Both the position numbers and the translations under genes were made by a program. Under the pieces are notes generated by a model. The model searched no databases. It saw nothing but the letters and a program-made list of their open reading frames with translations, and had not been told where the DNA came from. Shown in pieces: positions 46,425 through 56,369 of a stretch of DNA of 64,000 bases. Numbering within the stretch: position 1 is the stretch's first letter; the number at the start of each line of letters is the position of its first letter. The stretch covers positions 1 through 64,000 of the forward strand of contig NSJX01000029.1 in assembly GCA_002286715.1 (NCBI GenBank), written 5' to 3'. This DNA is from Dentipellis sp. KUC8613 (lineage: Eukaryota > Basidiomycota > Agaricomycetes > Russulales > Hericiaceae).

Positions 46425-48781
46425 ATGGCCTTAGAACATCCATTTGGACCCAAGTCAGCGCTCCCCGGTCGCGCTCATGCTCGCACTCGAGAGAGCATTC
46501 TACATGCCTGCTTCGGAGCGGGGTTCCCGTATTCGATGTACATTTGCACCACCTCTGCACAGCGCCATCATACACTGACGAGGATATGCGGTAATATCAC
46601 AGGAAGCTGACTGGCCATACCTCCTGTGTCAATGCTCTCGCGTTCTCGAGGGGAGAAGGGAGGTGGCTGGCTAGCGCTGGTGATGGTGAGTGCTCAGCTC
46701 GTGCACTTATTTCCGTGCGAACCAATTCTTGTGTGGAGACTGTAAGGTGCTGCTGTGGGACCTGCATCAGTCGGACGTCACCGCGCCTTCGTGTTCGTTT
46801 GGTGGGCCGCGCGTACGTTTTGCGCCGTAATTCACCCTGCTTGTAGCTGACGCGTTGCAGGCGAACGTGTTCACGGTGGACTTCTCCGCCTCGAATCGTT
46901 TTGTCTACTCGTGAGTGGCGTTGGCTGCACGTCTCTGCAGATATGTATGAAGACGGTCATGCTAGTGCGGGAGTCGATGCTATCATTTGCAAATTCGATA
47001 TTTCACGAGGCGCAGCAGTCCGAGATGGCATATACGAAGGAGAGCCGGCAGCGGTGTATAACGAACACGAGGTACTGAGGATATATCTGTTTTTTACAAT
47101 CATTTTGACCCAATACTCCCTTCACTGGCAGGACAATATACGTGCTGTATCCTGCCATCCTTTCCAGGACGAGGTCTTCTTGAGCGCTAGGTATGCTCAA
47201 TCACGCTTCCTCTCAACCTCACTCATCGGGCCATCAACACAAACAGCGAGGACGGGAGCGTCCAATTGCACGACGGCAGAGCAGAATCTCGACAATCACA
47301 CGCCCAGAGCACCCTGCAGCAAGCCGGCGAATTTACTGACGTGCAGTTTCATCCACGAATGGAACATATATTTGTGACAAGCGACGCGCATGGAAACGTC
47401 TGTTTGCGCGATACCCGGATGGCATTCGGGCCTTTGCACCAGAGGACGAAGAAAGGCGTTGTTAGAACGGTAAGCTCTAAACTTGCGATTGAATAAACAT
47501 TGGATGTTATAACTCATTCGGTTAGTACGCGACCATGTTGGCGAGACGGACGAGCCCATCGTATTTCCACCCGGATGCGAGTAGCGTGCGTTTCAATGCT
47601 GATGGTAAGATGCAATCTATCCTCCCAATGGACTAGGAGAACTCATCTATCGGGGCTAGGTTCGAAAATGGCGGTCATCTTCCTGGTGGGCTATTCAGTT
47701 GCTTTGGCGATCATACGCTTTTGACCTCAAGGACCTCCAGCATTATTTGCCCACCATATATTCAGTATCGGATCCGCTGCCTCTAGCCGTTTGCAGCGGA
47801 CGTAACTTACCGGACGGGAATCCTCCTTCAGACGGCATGCGGTCGTATTCAAATTGCTGCTCCATAAAAGTCGGTATAATTTCATTTCACTAGACGACAC
47901 CTCTTACCCGTTTGTCGCAGCATGGGTCTTTCGGCGCAGCAAATTCATCCGGTAGTGAATATTTTTCGACTGGATCTGATGACTTCCGTGGCTATATCTG
48001 GAAGGTCCCTTCGTTATCTGCCTTGGAAGAACAAAGACGAGAAATAGACAATAATGATTGGCTGTCAAATGAATATCCTAATGTCACGGGTGCGTATATA
48101 GTTGTGCGTTGCTGTACGAATACTTATTCAAGAGACCCCCTAGCTTTTACCGATGGCATCCTGTCTCACCCAAAGTACGTTCCCGTCGAGCTTTCTACTC
48201 CAACATACCGATTACACGGTATGAAGCCCTTCGAGCCCTGCCTTTCGGATCACTTGTCTAAACGTTCCATAGGGCATCGCTCGATCATAAACACTGCGCT
48301 GATACACCCTGTTCACCCAATCATCGCTACCTCCGGCATCGAACGACACGTTTTCATGCATAGCCCAACAGCAGCATCACCCTTCAGCCCACACTTCACC
48401 TTAACGTCCACAGACGTTCGTGTCATTCCACCATCATCCGTTGAGAATCAGCGCCGCTTTCTCCAGGCGCTGACCGGGCAGAGCATCGATCTACCGGATG
48501 ATGAACTGGGCGAGGACGGTGGAACTATCGCGCTGTTCGACGAGTACGTGGCATTGTCATTCCGCGCTGTTGACGTCGCAAATAATTAATCTGAACTTGA
48601 CAGAATCATCCGCCAGGAGGGAGATTCAAGTGATATCTTCGCTTCTGCGCGGCGCGTCAATCCGCGGCTGCATACGCCAGAAAGTTCGGACAGTGAATCT
48701 GAGGAGGCCGATACGGACGAGGGTAGCGACAGTGCTGTTTCAGCTCGCGCTGTAGTAGCCCGCATCATTCCCGATGATTGA
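46425..48781 (+). CDS. DCAF5-like WD40 protein (CUL4-DDB1 substrate receptor)
   Basis: Model: join(46425..46537, 46603..46685, 46739..46812, 46861..46910, 46966..47071, 47132..47190, 47247..47469, 47526..47604, 47660..47685, 47741..47869, 47921..48089, 48144..48218, 48273..48543, 48604..48781), 544 aa, all joins in phase. WD40 blades are visible: KLTGHTSCVNALAFSRGEGR with WLASAGDDCKVLLWDL, NIRAVSCHPFQDEVFLSASE, GEFTDVQFHPRMEHIFVTSD. Then CCSIKHGSFG and GSDDFRGYIWKVP, and HGHRSIINTALIHPVHPIIA with TSGIERHVFM. An acidic Ser-rich tail follows (IIRQEGDSSD, SSDSESEEADTDEG), as in DCAF5. Such proteins recruit substrates to CUL4 ligases. Exon 9 is 26 nt. The N-terminal exon (MALEHPFGPKS) is the least certain part. 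Confidence 0.85.
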
Positions 48782-49248
48782 AGGATATTGAACCACCGGC
48801 CCACCGTCGAAATTGCCATCTAGAAGTTCATGGCATTGTTCAGCGGTGGTATAACCGACCTTGCTCAAACTGCGCAGACTCAAAATTCCACCCCAAAGCC
48901 AGTGAAAGCACATACAGCAGTGCCAGGGAGGCCTTATTGAGGCACTTTGCCCTCAACGCGAGACCAGTCTTCCTCAGCAAGACTCGAGCATCATTCTGTC
49001 TTTCTGGGGTTCTGAAGAGATGAAGCCTAACCTTCATCGATGCGGGAAAAAGGTAGAATATCCAGTATGGAAGCAGAGGCTCGACATCGGTGTTTCCTTG
49101 CGGTGATGGTCGAGCCGTTTGCGAAGGTGGAAATCCGGATTACGAAGGGGAGAAGAAACGCCTCTCGCCATCGCAGTTGTCCAGTATATAAACAGAATTC
49201 GTAGGTCCTTACATATTGTATCCTCGTCGTTTGTTTCGTATAACATGA
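48782..49248. other. Intergenic, convergent 3' ends
   Basis: Lies between the ends of the WD40 gene and the gelsolin gene. No supported frame was found. Confidence 0.5.
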
Positions 49249-50629
49249 TTACAATGCATCCCTGATGCGCAGGAAATCCTCGCTTTCCGAGCCTTCGTTC
49301 ATCTTCACGATGCTGCTGCCCATGCTGACAGGTTCTCCTTTCTCCTTCAGGCGGTGCAAATAAGAATGGGCATACTGAAGGGAAAGTCGACGCTCCTTGA
49401 GTGACGCGTCCTTCCCAATCCAAACGTATAGGCCGTGTTGACCATCCTCCGTGGTATATTCCAGCAAAAAGGCATCTCCAGAGACAAAGGAGCTGCTTGA
49501 GAATGGCGAGATGGGTTCAAATTCGACATTGCCGGTATCGTCTGAAAGCCGGAACAGAGCAGCTGGCCTCGATGATTTGGCCGCAGACTGATCCGTGACA
49601 AGCTCCTCTGCACCGAGAGCAGCCAAGAAATTTCCGGCGCCAGGACCGCCTTCGTCTAGCAAAACCACGACACGGATCAGCGCTGAGCAGTTTGTGGAAG
49701 ACAGAACTTAGACAGTACCGAAAACGACGGACTTGCACTCTCCTTCCCTGGCATCCACAAGGGAGTGGACGAACTCGGCTGCCGTGAACTTCTCTTTCCC
49801 AACGCTTGCCTTCGTGTTGAGCTGCCAGACTTCGCGGCCCTTGTCAAGCACGAATACATCTCCTTCTACGAGGCTCTTTGCTTCCGCAGGGACTTCCCTG
49901 ATGATAAGATTGGCTTTCTTGCGATGAGCAGATGGTGGAAGAATAGCGATACGATAAAGGCGGTGGACATCTTGTGCGGGAGCAGTGGTGACGTGGTGAA
50001 AGCCAGTGGATACGCCGCCTCGAAGTGTAGTAAATCGAGGAAAATACGACAAGAAATGGAAAGATTCGAATCCTTGAATTTCTCGCCGCTGCACGGCAAG
50101 GCCGTTGAGGTCTATTCACGGTGAGGTGGATAGCAAGAAAAATATCGCAGAAAAGCTCACGGTCGTCTAATTCCACGGTCTTGTATGCAGCTGTTCCCGC
50201 TTCATCTTGAGTGGTATTGGCCCCCAGCCAAAAGTGAAGGTCATAAGACAATGTCTCCGAGTCAGGATCTCTCTTGTATGTCTATAAAAAATACATTTAG
50301 TATTTTACGGGTTTCCGCATTCCAGAAAGACTCACATGCAACACGATATATGAATCTCCGTCGTAAAACGTGCCATACCGCTCCTGTGGCCAGTCTACCA
50401 CATGAAACTTTTCGATCCTCCAAATCTGCAGGCCGGGTTTCGTTCCTGCGTGCTCCCATGCTGGTTCCTTGTCTCCGGCATTCTCGCGCACGCGTTTCTC
50501 AAGCTAGTGAGCACAATTAGCGGTGATAGCGACATACGGTGATGAAGGCGGTTGCCATACATCGGAGCCCAGCAACGCGATGTTGGAGTCCTCGAAGTTA
50601 TATTCTGTCGGCTTCGATAGCTGGGCCAT
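49249..50629 (-). CDS. Severin/gelsolin-family actin-binding protein
   Basis: Model: complement(join(49249..49655, 49719..50111, 50161..50281, 50336..50503, 50561..50629)), 385 aa, the size of a three-repeat severin. Introns of 57, 54, 49 and 63 nt join in phase. Repeat 1 has LQIWRIEKFHVVDWPQERYG, GDSYIVLHTYKRDP and LHFWLGANTTQDEAGTAAYK. Repeat 2 has LYRIAILPPS, LVEGDVFVLDKGREVWQLNT. Repeat 3 has AALFRLSDDTGN, GDAFLLEYTTEDGQHGLYVW and IGKDASLKERR. These proteins cut or cap actin filaments in a calcium-dependent way in the cytoplasm. The link REIQGFESFHFLSYFP between repeats 1 and 2 is family-typical. A transposon (50793-51240) starts about 160 bp upstream of the start codon. Confidence 0.94.
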
Positions 50630-50784
50630 GGCGTCTTGAAAAGTTGTGAAAATCCGAAGCTGTGAAGGTTGCGGTTCCAAAAATCAAGATGTATTCGAGT
50701 ATTCGACTACATAGATCATGATGATATTGCATGTCGATCAGCGGCTAACGCCGCTGGCCCCTTCCGGCGCTTGCCAGCGACTTC

Positions 50785-51248
50785 ATCCCAACAGGACCCC
50801 TGCATATGCGCATAGAGGTTCCATCCAAAAATCGTAAATTTTGGGCCTTCCGTCCGCACGGATTTCAGCCGAAATTGGCCGAAATTTGGATGGAACGTCC
50901 GGATTTTGACCAATCCGTCCGCACATCTTTATGGATCCTCCGAACGCATACACCCTCCAGGGCATAGTCGGCGATGCCGGGCGCCCTCGGCTGTGGGCTT
51001 GCCCGGTGCATGGGTTGTAAATCCCCTAAAAATATCAAGAATTTGGCGACCGCGGACCCAATCCGTCCGCAAACTGGATGGAACCTCCTTCGCCGAGGGC
51101 TGCGACGTCCGCACGTTTGGATGGAACGTCGGCCAAAATTTTGCCCTTTTCGTCCGCATCCGGATGCCACCTAGCGCCAATATTAGGGCCCTTTCCGTCC
51201 GCATCAGGATGGAACCTGGGTCGGGATATGCAGGGGTCCTATCCCAAC
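50785..51248 (+). mobile_element. hAT-like non-autonomous DNA element with 8-bp target duplications
   Basis: The element is 50793..51240 (448 bp). It is flanked by perfect 8-bp direct repeats ATCCCAAC at 50785-50792 and 51241-51248. Its ends are inverted: AGGACCCCTGCATAT at the left is matched exactly by the right end read on the other strand, and after an 8-nt mismatch the matching resumes with AGGTTCCATCC. The 8-bp duplication points to the hAT superfamily. Inside are six same-strand copies of CGTCCGCA (50851, 50916, 51064, 51106, 51151, 51196), the last three exactly 45 bp apart, and four or five copies of GGATGGAAC. No coding capacity exists, so it needs a transposase from elsewhere. It lies in the 5' flank of the gelsolin gene. 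Confidence 0.85.
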
Positions 51249-51515
51249 CGACTCTTGCTTGCCCTTACATGATACATCATGCTCTGCAGCAAATGTTTGA
51301 TATCGAACTATGTTGCTCTCTCCAAAGCGTATAAGGAACGAAAATCCCGGTGCAGTTTAGGAGTCTGGAGCATACTCGAATCGATGGACTGCGTAGACAA
51401 TGGGCTCGTTTTCTTCGTGAGCAATTCTTCCGCCTGATTTACCTTTTCTCCTGAGATAGGCTTTGCTTGTTCCCTTGCCGGAAGTCATGAATGCACCCGT
51501 CGTCTTGTAACCCAG
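51249..51515. other. Spacer between the hAT element and GH35 remnant
   Basis: Short AT-richer sequence. An acceptor-like AACCCAG at its end leads into the GH35 homology. The missing 5' part of that gene is not here. Confidence 0.45.
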
Positions 51516-52267
51516 GGGTTGCAAACACTTCGAAGTCGCCCCGAGGCATTCGTAGCTTCAACCTCAATGACGGTAACTTCTCGGCTTGGAAAGTACACGG
51601 GAGGGTTGGAGGTTATACCAAGTAACTTAAGCTACATTCCTCTCCTCGCTCGTGCGCCGTCGACTTACGCGCAATGTTACAGTTTCCCCGATAAGACCCG
51701 AGGTGTTCTCAACGAAGGCGGGCTATTCGGAGAGCGTCAAGGCTGGCACCTGCCTGGCTTCGATACATCATAATGGCAACCGCACGACTTGTCCTCTGGA
51801 TTGCCCAACGACACAGCAGGCATCGGATTCTTTGTTACGACGTTTGACCTGGACGTCCCGAAAGGCTTGGATGTGATGTTTTCATTTACATTCGACAATA
51901 GCACCCAGCCATATCGCGCTTTCTTATTTGTGAACGGGTGGATGATGGGAAAGCGCATAGCAAACCTAGGGTACGTGATCAACCTTGGCATTGACTTCAG
52001 CCTTTTTTGATGTTTCCTTAAGACCTCAGTATAAATTCCCCGTTCATGAAGGCATCTTGGCCTACGGAGGATCGAAGTGCGTGATACGTCATATCAGATT
52101 ATTCACTGTTAATCCTCGATTGCAGTACCATGGCTGTCGCTCTTTGGGCCATGGAGGCTGTTCGTCTCTCCCCAATGCTTGCATTGACGATCGATGCCGT
52201 GCTGGAGGGTGGCGGAAGGAACGTTGAAACAAACAACCCGAAATGGGCAACCGCGGGTCGTACCTAA
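51516..52267 (+). pseudogene. C-terminal remnant of a GH35 beta-galactosidase
   Basis: Exons: 51516..51621, 51683..51970, 52023..52076, 52126..52267, about 190 residues of the C-terminal beta-sandwich region of a fungal GH35 enzyme. Motifs are [66 protein letters not shown] and PVHEGIL, then NTMAVALWAMEA. All three introns are still spliceable in phase. The 5' catalytic part is absent. A TAA at 51771-51773 interrupts the frame inside GFDTS-WQPHDLSSGLP. It is thus both truncated and nonsense-mutated. The intact enzyme would cut beta-galactosides outside the cell. The LTR element begins 33 bp after its stop. Confidence 0.85.
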
Positions 52268-52300
52268 ACTTCCTTAATCTACCTACCATTCGCTGCCGGA

Positions 52301-53017
52301 TGTAACGGCTCTAGGAGCAGGTTACGACCGGAGCGCGAGCGTAGCGTCTAAGTAGCGAAGGAGGTGTTTCCTGAGGTGTGATCGGCCCCGCTAGGGCGCC
52401 TAAGAGAACGGGTGAGAGCGAACGAAAGAAGGCTCGAGGACATTCCGTCGAGCCTGAAAGAAGAGGAAGGAAGGAACGACTGAGAGCGTCGTTCTGAAAG
52501 CTTCGGGGGCCGCGCGGATACGGTATACGAAAGGCAGCCGAGAAAGGAACGACGAGAGAGTGTGAGCGTATATGAGACTCCTCGAGGGCCTCCGAGGGGA
52601 GAGTGGGAGATACGGGCTCGAGAGCTGGAGAGGCCGAGCTCTGATCCGTAGAAGAAGGGGGCGCAATGAGGAGGAAGAAGATAGAGAGCGAGTGATAGAC
52701 GTGGCACGGTTGGAGGCGCGTCTTGCATGCTTTCGGACCTGAGCTCCCACGCTCAGGCTCCTCTTCGTATCCTCAAAGGTCGCGTTCGCGACTGTCGTGG
52801 ATAAGCTCTCGCCCACGACAGCGAGAGAGCGTTAGAGAGATAGAGAGAGAGAAAGAGAGAAAGAGAAGAAAAAGACAAAAGGTTCAAGTTAAAGCTGATC
52901 TGTCTTATTTCCGCTTCTTTCGTTAAATACATGAACTAATGTACTTTTAAGGCGGAGATTATATTTACTTCGGCTCTTTGCGGCGCGGCTTGACTCTACA
53001 CGTGACGTACCGTTACA
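52301..53017 (-). repeat. 3' long terminal repeat of the chromovirus
   Basis: The 717-bp segment begins TGTAACGG and ends CCGTTACA, giving the short inverted ends TG...CA typical of LTRs. It lies directly beside the polypurine tract and follows the element's coding region on the minus strand. It holds GA-rich stretches and TTTAAAA/TATA-like sequence near its inner end. The second LTR and the target duplication lie beyond the window, so the left flanking bases CCGGA cannot be paired. Confidence 0.85.
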
Positions 53018-53031
53018 AAGCCCCCCCAGTC
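53018..53031 (-). other. Polypurine tract of the LTR element
   Basis: On the minus strand the sequence ACTGGGGGGGCTT directly precedes the TGTAACGG start of the 3' LTR. This is the expected place and composition for the primer of plus-strand DNA synthesis. Confidence 0.75.
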
Positions 53032-53060
53032 AAGTCGTGTCAGCATACATGGGAACCCCT

Positions 53061-56000
53061 TTAGTTTTCTGGGGGAGGGGTACCGGGAGGGTTTGGAGGT
53101 ACAATGCCGTCCAATACGATAATGCGGTATACTGAGGCTGCTGGGTGTGTGGCGAGGAGCTCTTGAGCACGCCTGTCGCTGCCTTCTCGTTGTGCGAGAC
53201 GGCGGTTCTCGGTGGATGCAGCGTCGCGAAGGCGAGAACGCCATTGTCCTTCCGGAAGGAATTGGAGTGGCCCATTGCTCAGACTGGCCAGTCGGCATTG
53301 GAACCATACTTCATCCGCGGCGGACCACTCGCCTACCCACATGGATGTGGAGGACCAAATGGTGGGTGCCGGCCATAGGGACTGGTTTGTGACGCGTCCG
53401 AGGAGGATGTTGAGTTCCGCGTCTTCCTCGGTAAAGGCACCGTCACCAATGACGGCTTGCAGTATGTTGTATGTGTCTCCTCGGCCGTACAAGGTAGCTG
53501 TCAGGGACGGGCCTTCGAAGACTTGGCGCCGGATTTCTGGAGTACTGAACTCGAGGGCTATTCGCCACAAGAGTCCACCTTCAAGGAACCATCGACGAGC
53601 GTGCGGTCGTGCGAGAACTTGTTGTACTGCAGCGCGCCAGTCGTCGTAAATAGCTCCTCCTGGACGCGTATGCCAGAGTGCTGTGGTAGCGGCAGACAGG
53701 CTGTAGGGCAGGGGGGGAAGAGCTGGTAGTGGCGTGAAAGGAACGCGCCAGTGAAAAGGGATGCCGCGTGCGAGGAGCCATGGAACGAGGAGCGCGTTGT
53801 TTTCCGTGCCGTGGAGCGCGATCCAGTGCAGGACGCGAAGAAGAGAGCGATCGCTGAAATATAGGAAACCTGATATGTGCATAGGGAAAGCCGGGGCAAA
53901 TCGCGAGACGGTGTGGTTAGAGAGTGTAGGAGGGGTGCTACCACTGATTTGTGATAGGTGAATAGAGAGATCCGGGCCGGCTAGCAGATTTGGTGGTGTT
54001 GATTGTATTGGTACAGGTGGTGGTGGCGCGACGGAAACTGGTTGCGAGGTGCCCGGCTGGGATAATGCCGCAGCGGCGGGTGGATCCTGCATACGCTGTA
54101 ATAACGACAGGCGTGTCGTCGTTGGCGTGTGGGCTGGGGCATTCAGTCGCGCTAGTAAGGATGAGCCTGCTAGGGCGGGTAGAGCTGATGTGGTTGATGA
54201 TGGTGTGGAGGGCGGTGATGCTGCAGAGGACGACGAAATGCGTGACACGAGTGAGGGTGGGGCCGAGCTAGAGGATGGGCTGCGGTCGATAGGTGGTTGC
54301 GAAAGGAATGTGCGTGGGCGACGGGCTGGGGCAGGAGCGGGGGAGTGGCTGTCCCGTCGAGAGCGCTTTGCCTGCGTTTTGTGAGGAGGGGAACGCGGAG
54401 TTGCACTCGAACTGCCTGGCCTGTCCGTGGATTGTGCCGTCCGGCTGATAGAGCCGGAGGTAGGAGACGGATGGGTATGGGCAGATGATGTGCCTGCATG
54501 TGGTTGTGCTTGTCGAAGTTCCTGACGCCTCTGATCGTCACGAGACGCGGCTATGACAGCCGCCATGGTGTCTGCGTCGTCCTGGTCCATTTGAGGAGGG
54601 GAAGCAGGTGGCGGCGAGGGTGACGCTCGCCGTTTGCCTTTCCCTTTCGGACTCGCGCGTGGGATGAACGATAAGAGGTTGTCCTCAGATCCAGAGTGAA
54701 TACTGACAGCGTCAGCTGGTTCTGGGGGCGTCATGCTACGTCGTGCATAGGTCGGTGCAAGTGCGTCCTGGCTAGGAGCTGGTTCCGGTTGAGGTGGCGG
54801 CGGCGTCATCATGCGGACATCTTGGATATGTGGTGCCCCTGTGAGTGGGCCGTCGTCGGAGGACGATTCTGGTGCTTCGCCTTCGTATAGGCCCCCATAA
54901 TGCTTCTTGTCTCCCGGCAACGCATCCTCATCGAGGATGAACGCCCATTTGCCTTTGCTGGGTTTGTCGCGAATGAGGCGACATGTGCTGAATAAGTCAT
55001 CCTGCACCGCTGATTTGTGGTTGAGGACCTTCAGCTGTACTTCGTCTTCGCGTGAGTCAAAGATCCAGTAGTGTCGGTTGACTCGACGACGTTGGGGTGG
55101 TGGCGGTGGTGGATGAGGGTTAGGAATGTAATGGCCGTCCGGCTGAGGGCGGTTGTTGTGGGCCTGCCATGCTTGACGTTGTTGCCGGTTGGCGGCCTGC
55201 CGGGTTCGTTTTTGTTGGTTCTTTTGCATTTTCCGCTCCCGTTGCATCGTAACGTTCCAATCTCGACCTTCGTGATACGCTGGGTCTAGTGCGGAAAGGT
55301 GTGGGCGGTCCTCGGTCGGGGGACGCCAGACGTAGCGAACCTGGATATCGTGCCGGAGAAGTAGGTTGACGTCCGGAAGGTATTCGACGGGTAAAGCCGC
55401 GTCGAATATCGTTCCGATGGATGGCGTCTCGAGTAGGCCGGGTATGGCAAGTTGAGTCCTAAGGTGGGAGCGAAGGGGAATGGTGCGCCAGTCTGGGCCT
55501 GCATGGGCGATCATCCAGCGTATGAAGCCCCACCAAGACAGAATTTCGGAGCGCGTGCCTTGTAGGCGAGCGAGCTGATCGGCGTGTGGTCGTGTAGCGA
55601 ACGAGTCGTCGTGCAGGTCAAGGGAATTGGGGTGAGGTTGCGGGAAGTGGGAGATACCTAAGAAGGAGGCTAAAGTCCGTCCTAAATCTTCAACAAATGC
55701 GGCTTGACGACGCAGGTTCTGCAGTGCGGCCGGTCGAACGTATACACCGCGTTCGGTGCCTTCAAACATCTGACGATCCTGGTCTGGAAAGAATATCCAG
55801 TTGTCGGTGTGAGCCGGGGCGGTTGGGCGGTACGCAGACCAGGGTTGACGGTGGTCGTACCATTCGAGAGAGGGTACCGGGGGAGGGTCGGGTTCATAGC
55901 TTAGAGTGGTGTTGAAATGTAGGCTGTCGGTGGGGTCTGAAGGAAGCTGAGGCAGTGAAGTGTCGGGGTAGGGGTCGAAGTGTCCGATGGCGACCCACAC

Positions 56001-56195
56001 GACTGGGGAGTTGATGCGTGAAGTGGTGTAGGTTGAGAGAATACGACCTTCTCTGGAGAAGAAGGCGTGGAAGGATCGGTGGGGATCGCCTATGGTGATA
56101 CGATGGTCTAGTGACGCGTCTAACGCTGCGAGATAGCCATGCAACGGGTGAGCAGGAGAAGCCGTGCTCGATGGTTGCGGGCGAGATGAGGGCAT
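53061..56195 (-). CDS. Third ORF of the chromovirus, 1,044 aa, function unknown
   Basis: An uninterrupted frame starts at an ATG 174 nt after the pol stop and ends 30 nt before the polypurine tract, in the position of env in other retroelements. It has no signal peptide and no clear membrane anchor, so it is not an evident envelope protein. The N-terminal third is folded-looking (HAFFSREGRILSTYTTSRIN, SPVVWVAIGHFDPYP, WGFIRWMIAHAG). A basic Gln/Arg stretch follows (QRERKMQKNQQKRTRQAANR). The middle 350 residues are Pro/Ser-rich with a possible nuclear signal (SPKGKGKRRAS, QAKRSRRDS). The C-terminal 300 are again structured (LHWIALHGTENNALLVPWLL, RRWFLEGGLLWRIALEF). I do not recognise the family. 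Lack of any stop over 3.1 kb argues for recent selection. Confidence 0.8.
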   Translation of the reverse strand: MPSSRPQPSSTASPAHPLHGYLAALDASLDHRITIGDPHRSFHAFFSREGRILSTYTTSRINSPVVWVAIGHFDPYPDTSLPQLPSDPTDSLHFNTTLSYEPDPPPVPSLEWYDHRQPWSAYRPTAPAHTDNWIFFPDQDRQMFEGTERGVYVRPAALQNLRRQAAFVEDLGRTLASFLGISHFPQPHPNSLDLHDDSFATRPHADQLARLQGTRSEILSWWGFIRWMIAHAGPDWRTIPLRSHLRTQLAIPGLLETPSIGTIFDAALPVEYLPDVNLLLRHDIQVRYVWRPPTEDRPHLSALDPAYHEGRDWNVTMQRERKMQKNQQKRTRQAANRQQRQAWQAHNNRPQPDGHYIPNPHPPPPPPQRRRVNRHYWIFDSREDEVQLKVLNHKSAVQDDLFSTCRLIRDKPSKGKWAFILDEDALPGDKKHYGGLYEGEAPESSSDDGPLTGAPHIQDVRMMTPPPPQPEPAPSQDALAPTYARRSMTPPEPADAVSIHSGSEDNLLSFIPRASPKGKGKRRASPSPPPASPPQMDQDDADTMAAVIAASRDDQRRQELRQAQPHAGTSSAHTHPSPTSGSISRTAQSTDRPGSSSATPRSPPHKTQAKRSRRDSHSPAPAPARRPRTFLSQPPIDRSPSSSSAPPSLVSRISSSSAASPPSTPSSTTSALPALAGSSLLARLNAPAHTPTTTRLSLLQRMQDPPAAAALSQPGTSQPVSVAPPPPVPIQSTPPNLLAGPDLSIHLSQISGSTPPTLSNHTVSRFAPAFPMHISGFLYFSDRSLLRVLHWIALHGTENNALLVPWLLARGIPFHWRVPFTPLPALPPLPYSLSAATTALWHTRPGGAIYDDWRAAVQQVLARPHARRWFLEGGLLWRIALEFSTPEIRRQVFEGPSLTATLYGRGDTYNILQAVIGDGAFTEEDAELNILLGRVTNQSLWPAPTIWSSTSMWVGEWSAADEVWFQCRLASLSNGPLQFLPEGQWRSRLRDAASTENRRLAQREGSDRRAQELLATHPAASVYRIIVLDGIVPPNPPGTPPPEN

Positions 56196-56369
56196 GACGA
56201 TGGACGGATATAGTGGGTAGTGAGTGGGGAGGGAGGTGGAATACGATGGCGGGCTGGCCGCGCCAAGGTGGCTCTTGATAAAAGGTCAGCGAGAGGAGAA
56301 GGTCGCCGTTGATGACGACATATAGAGTTGATACTCCGCTCGGGGAATGCCGACTCGTCTGGCGCTGTT

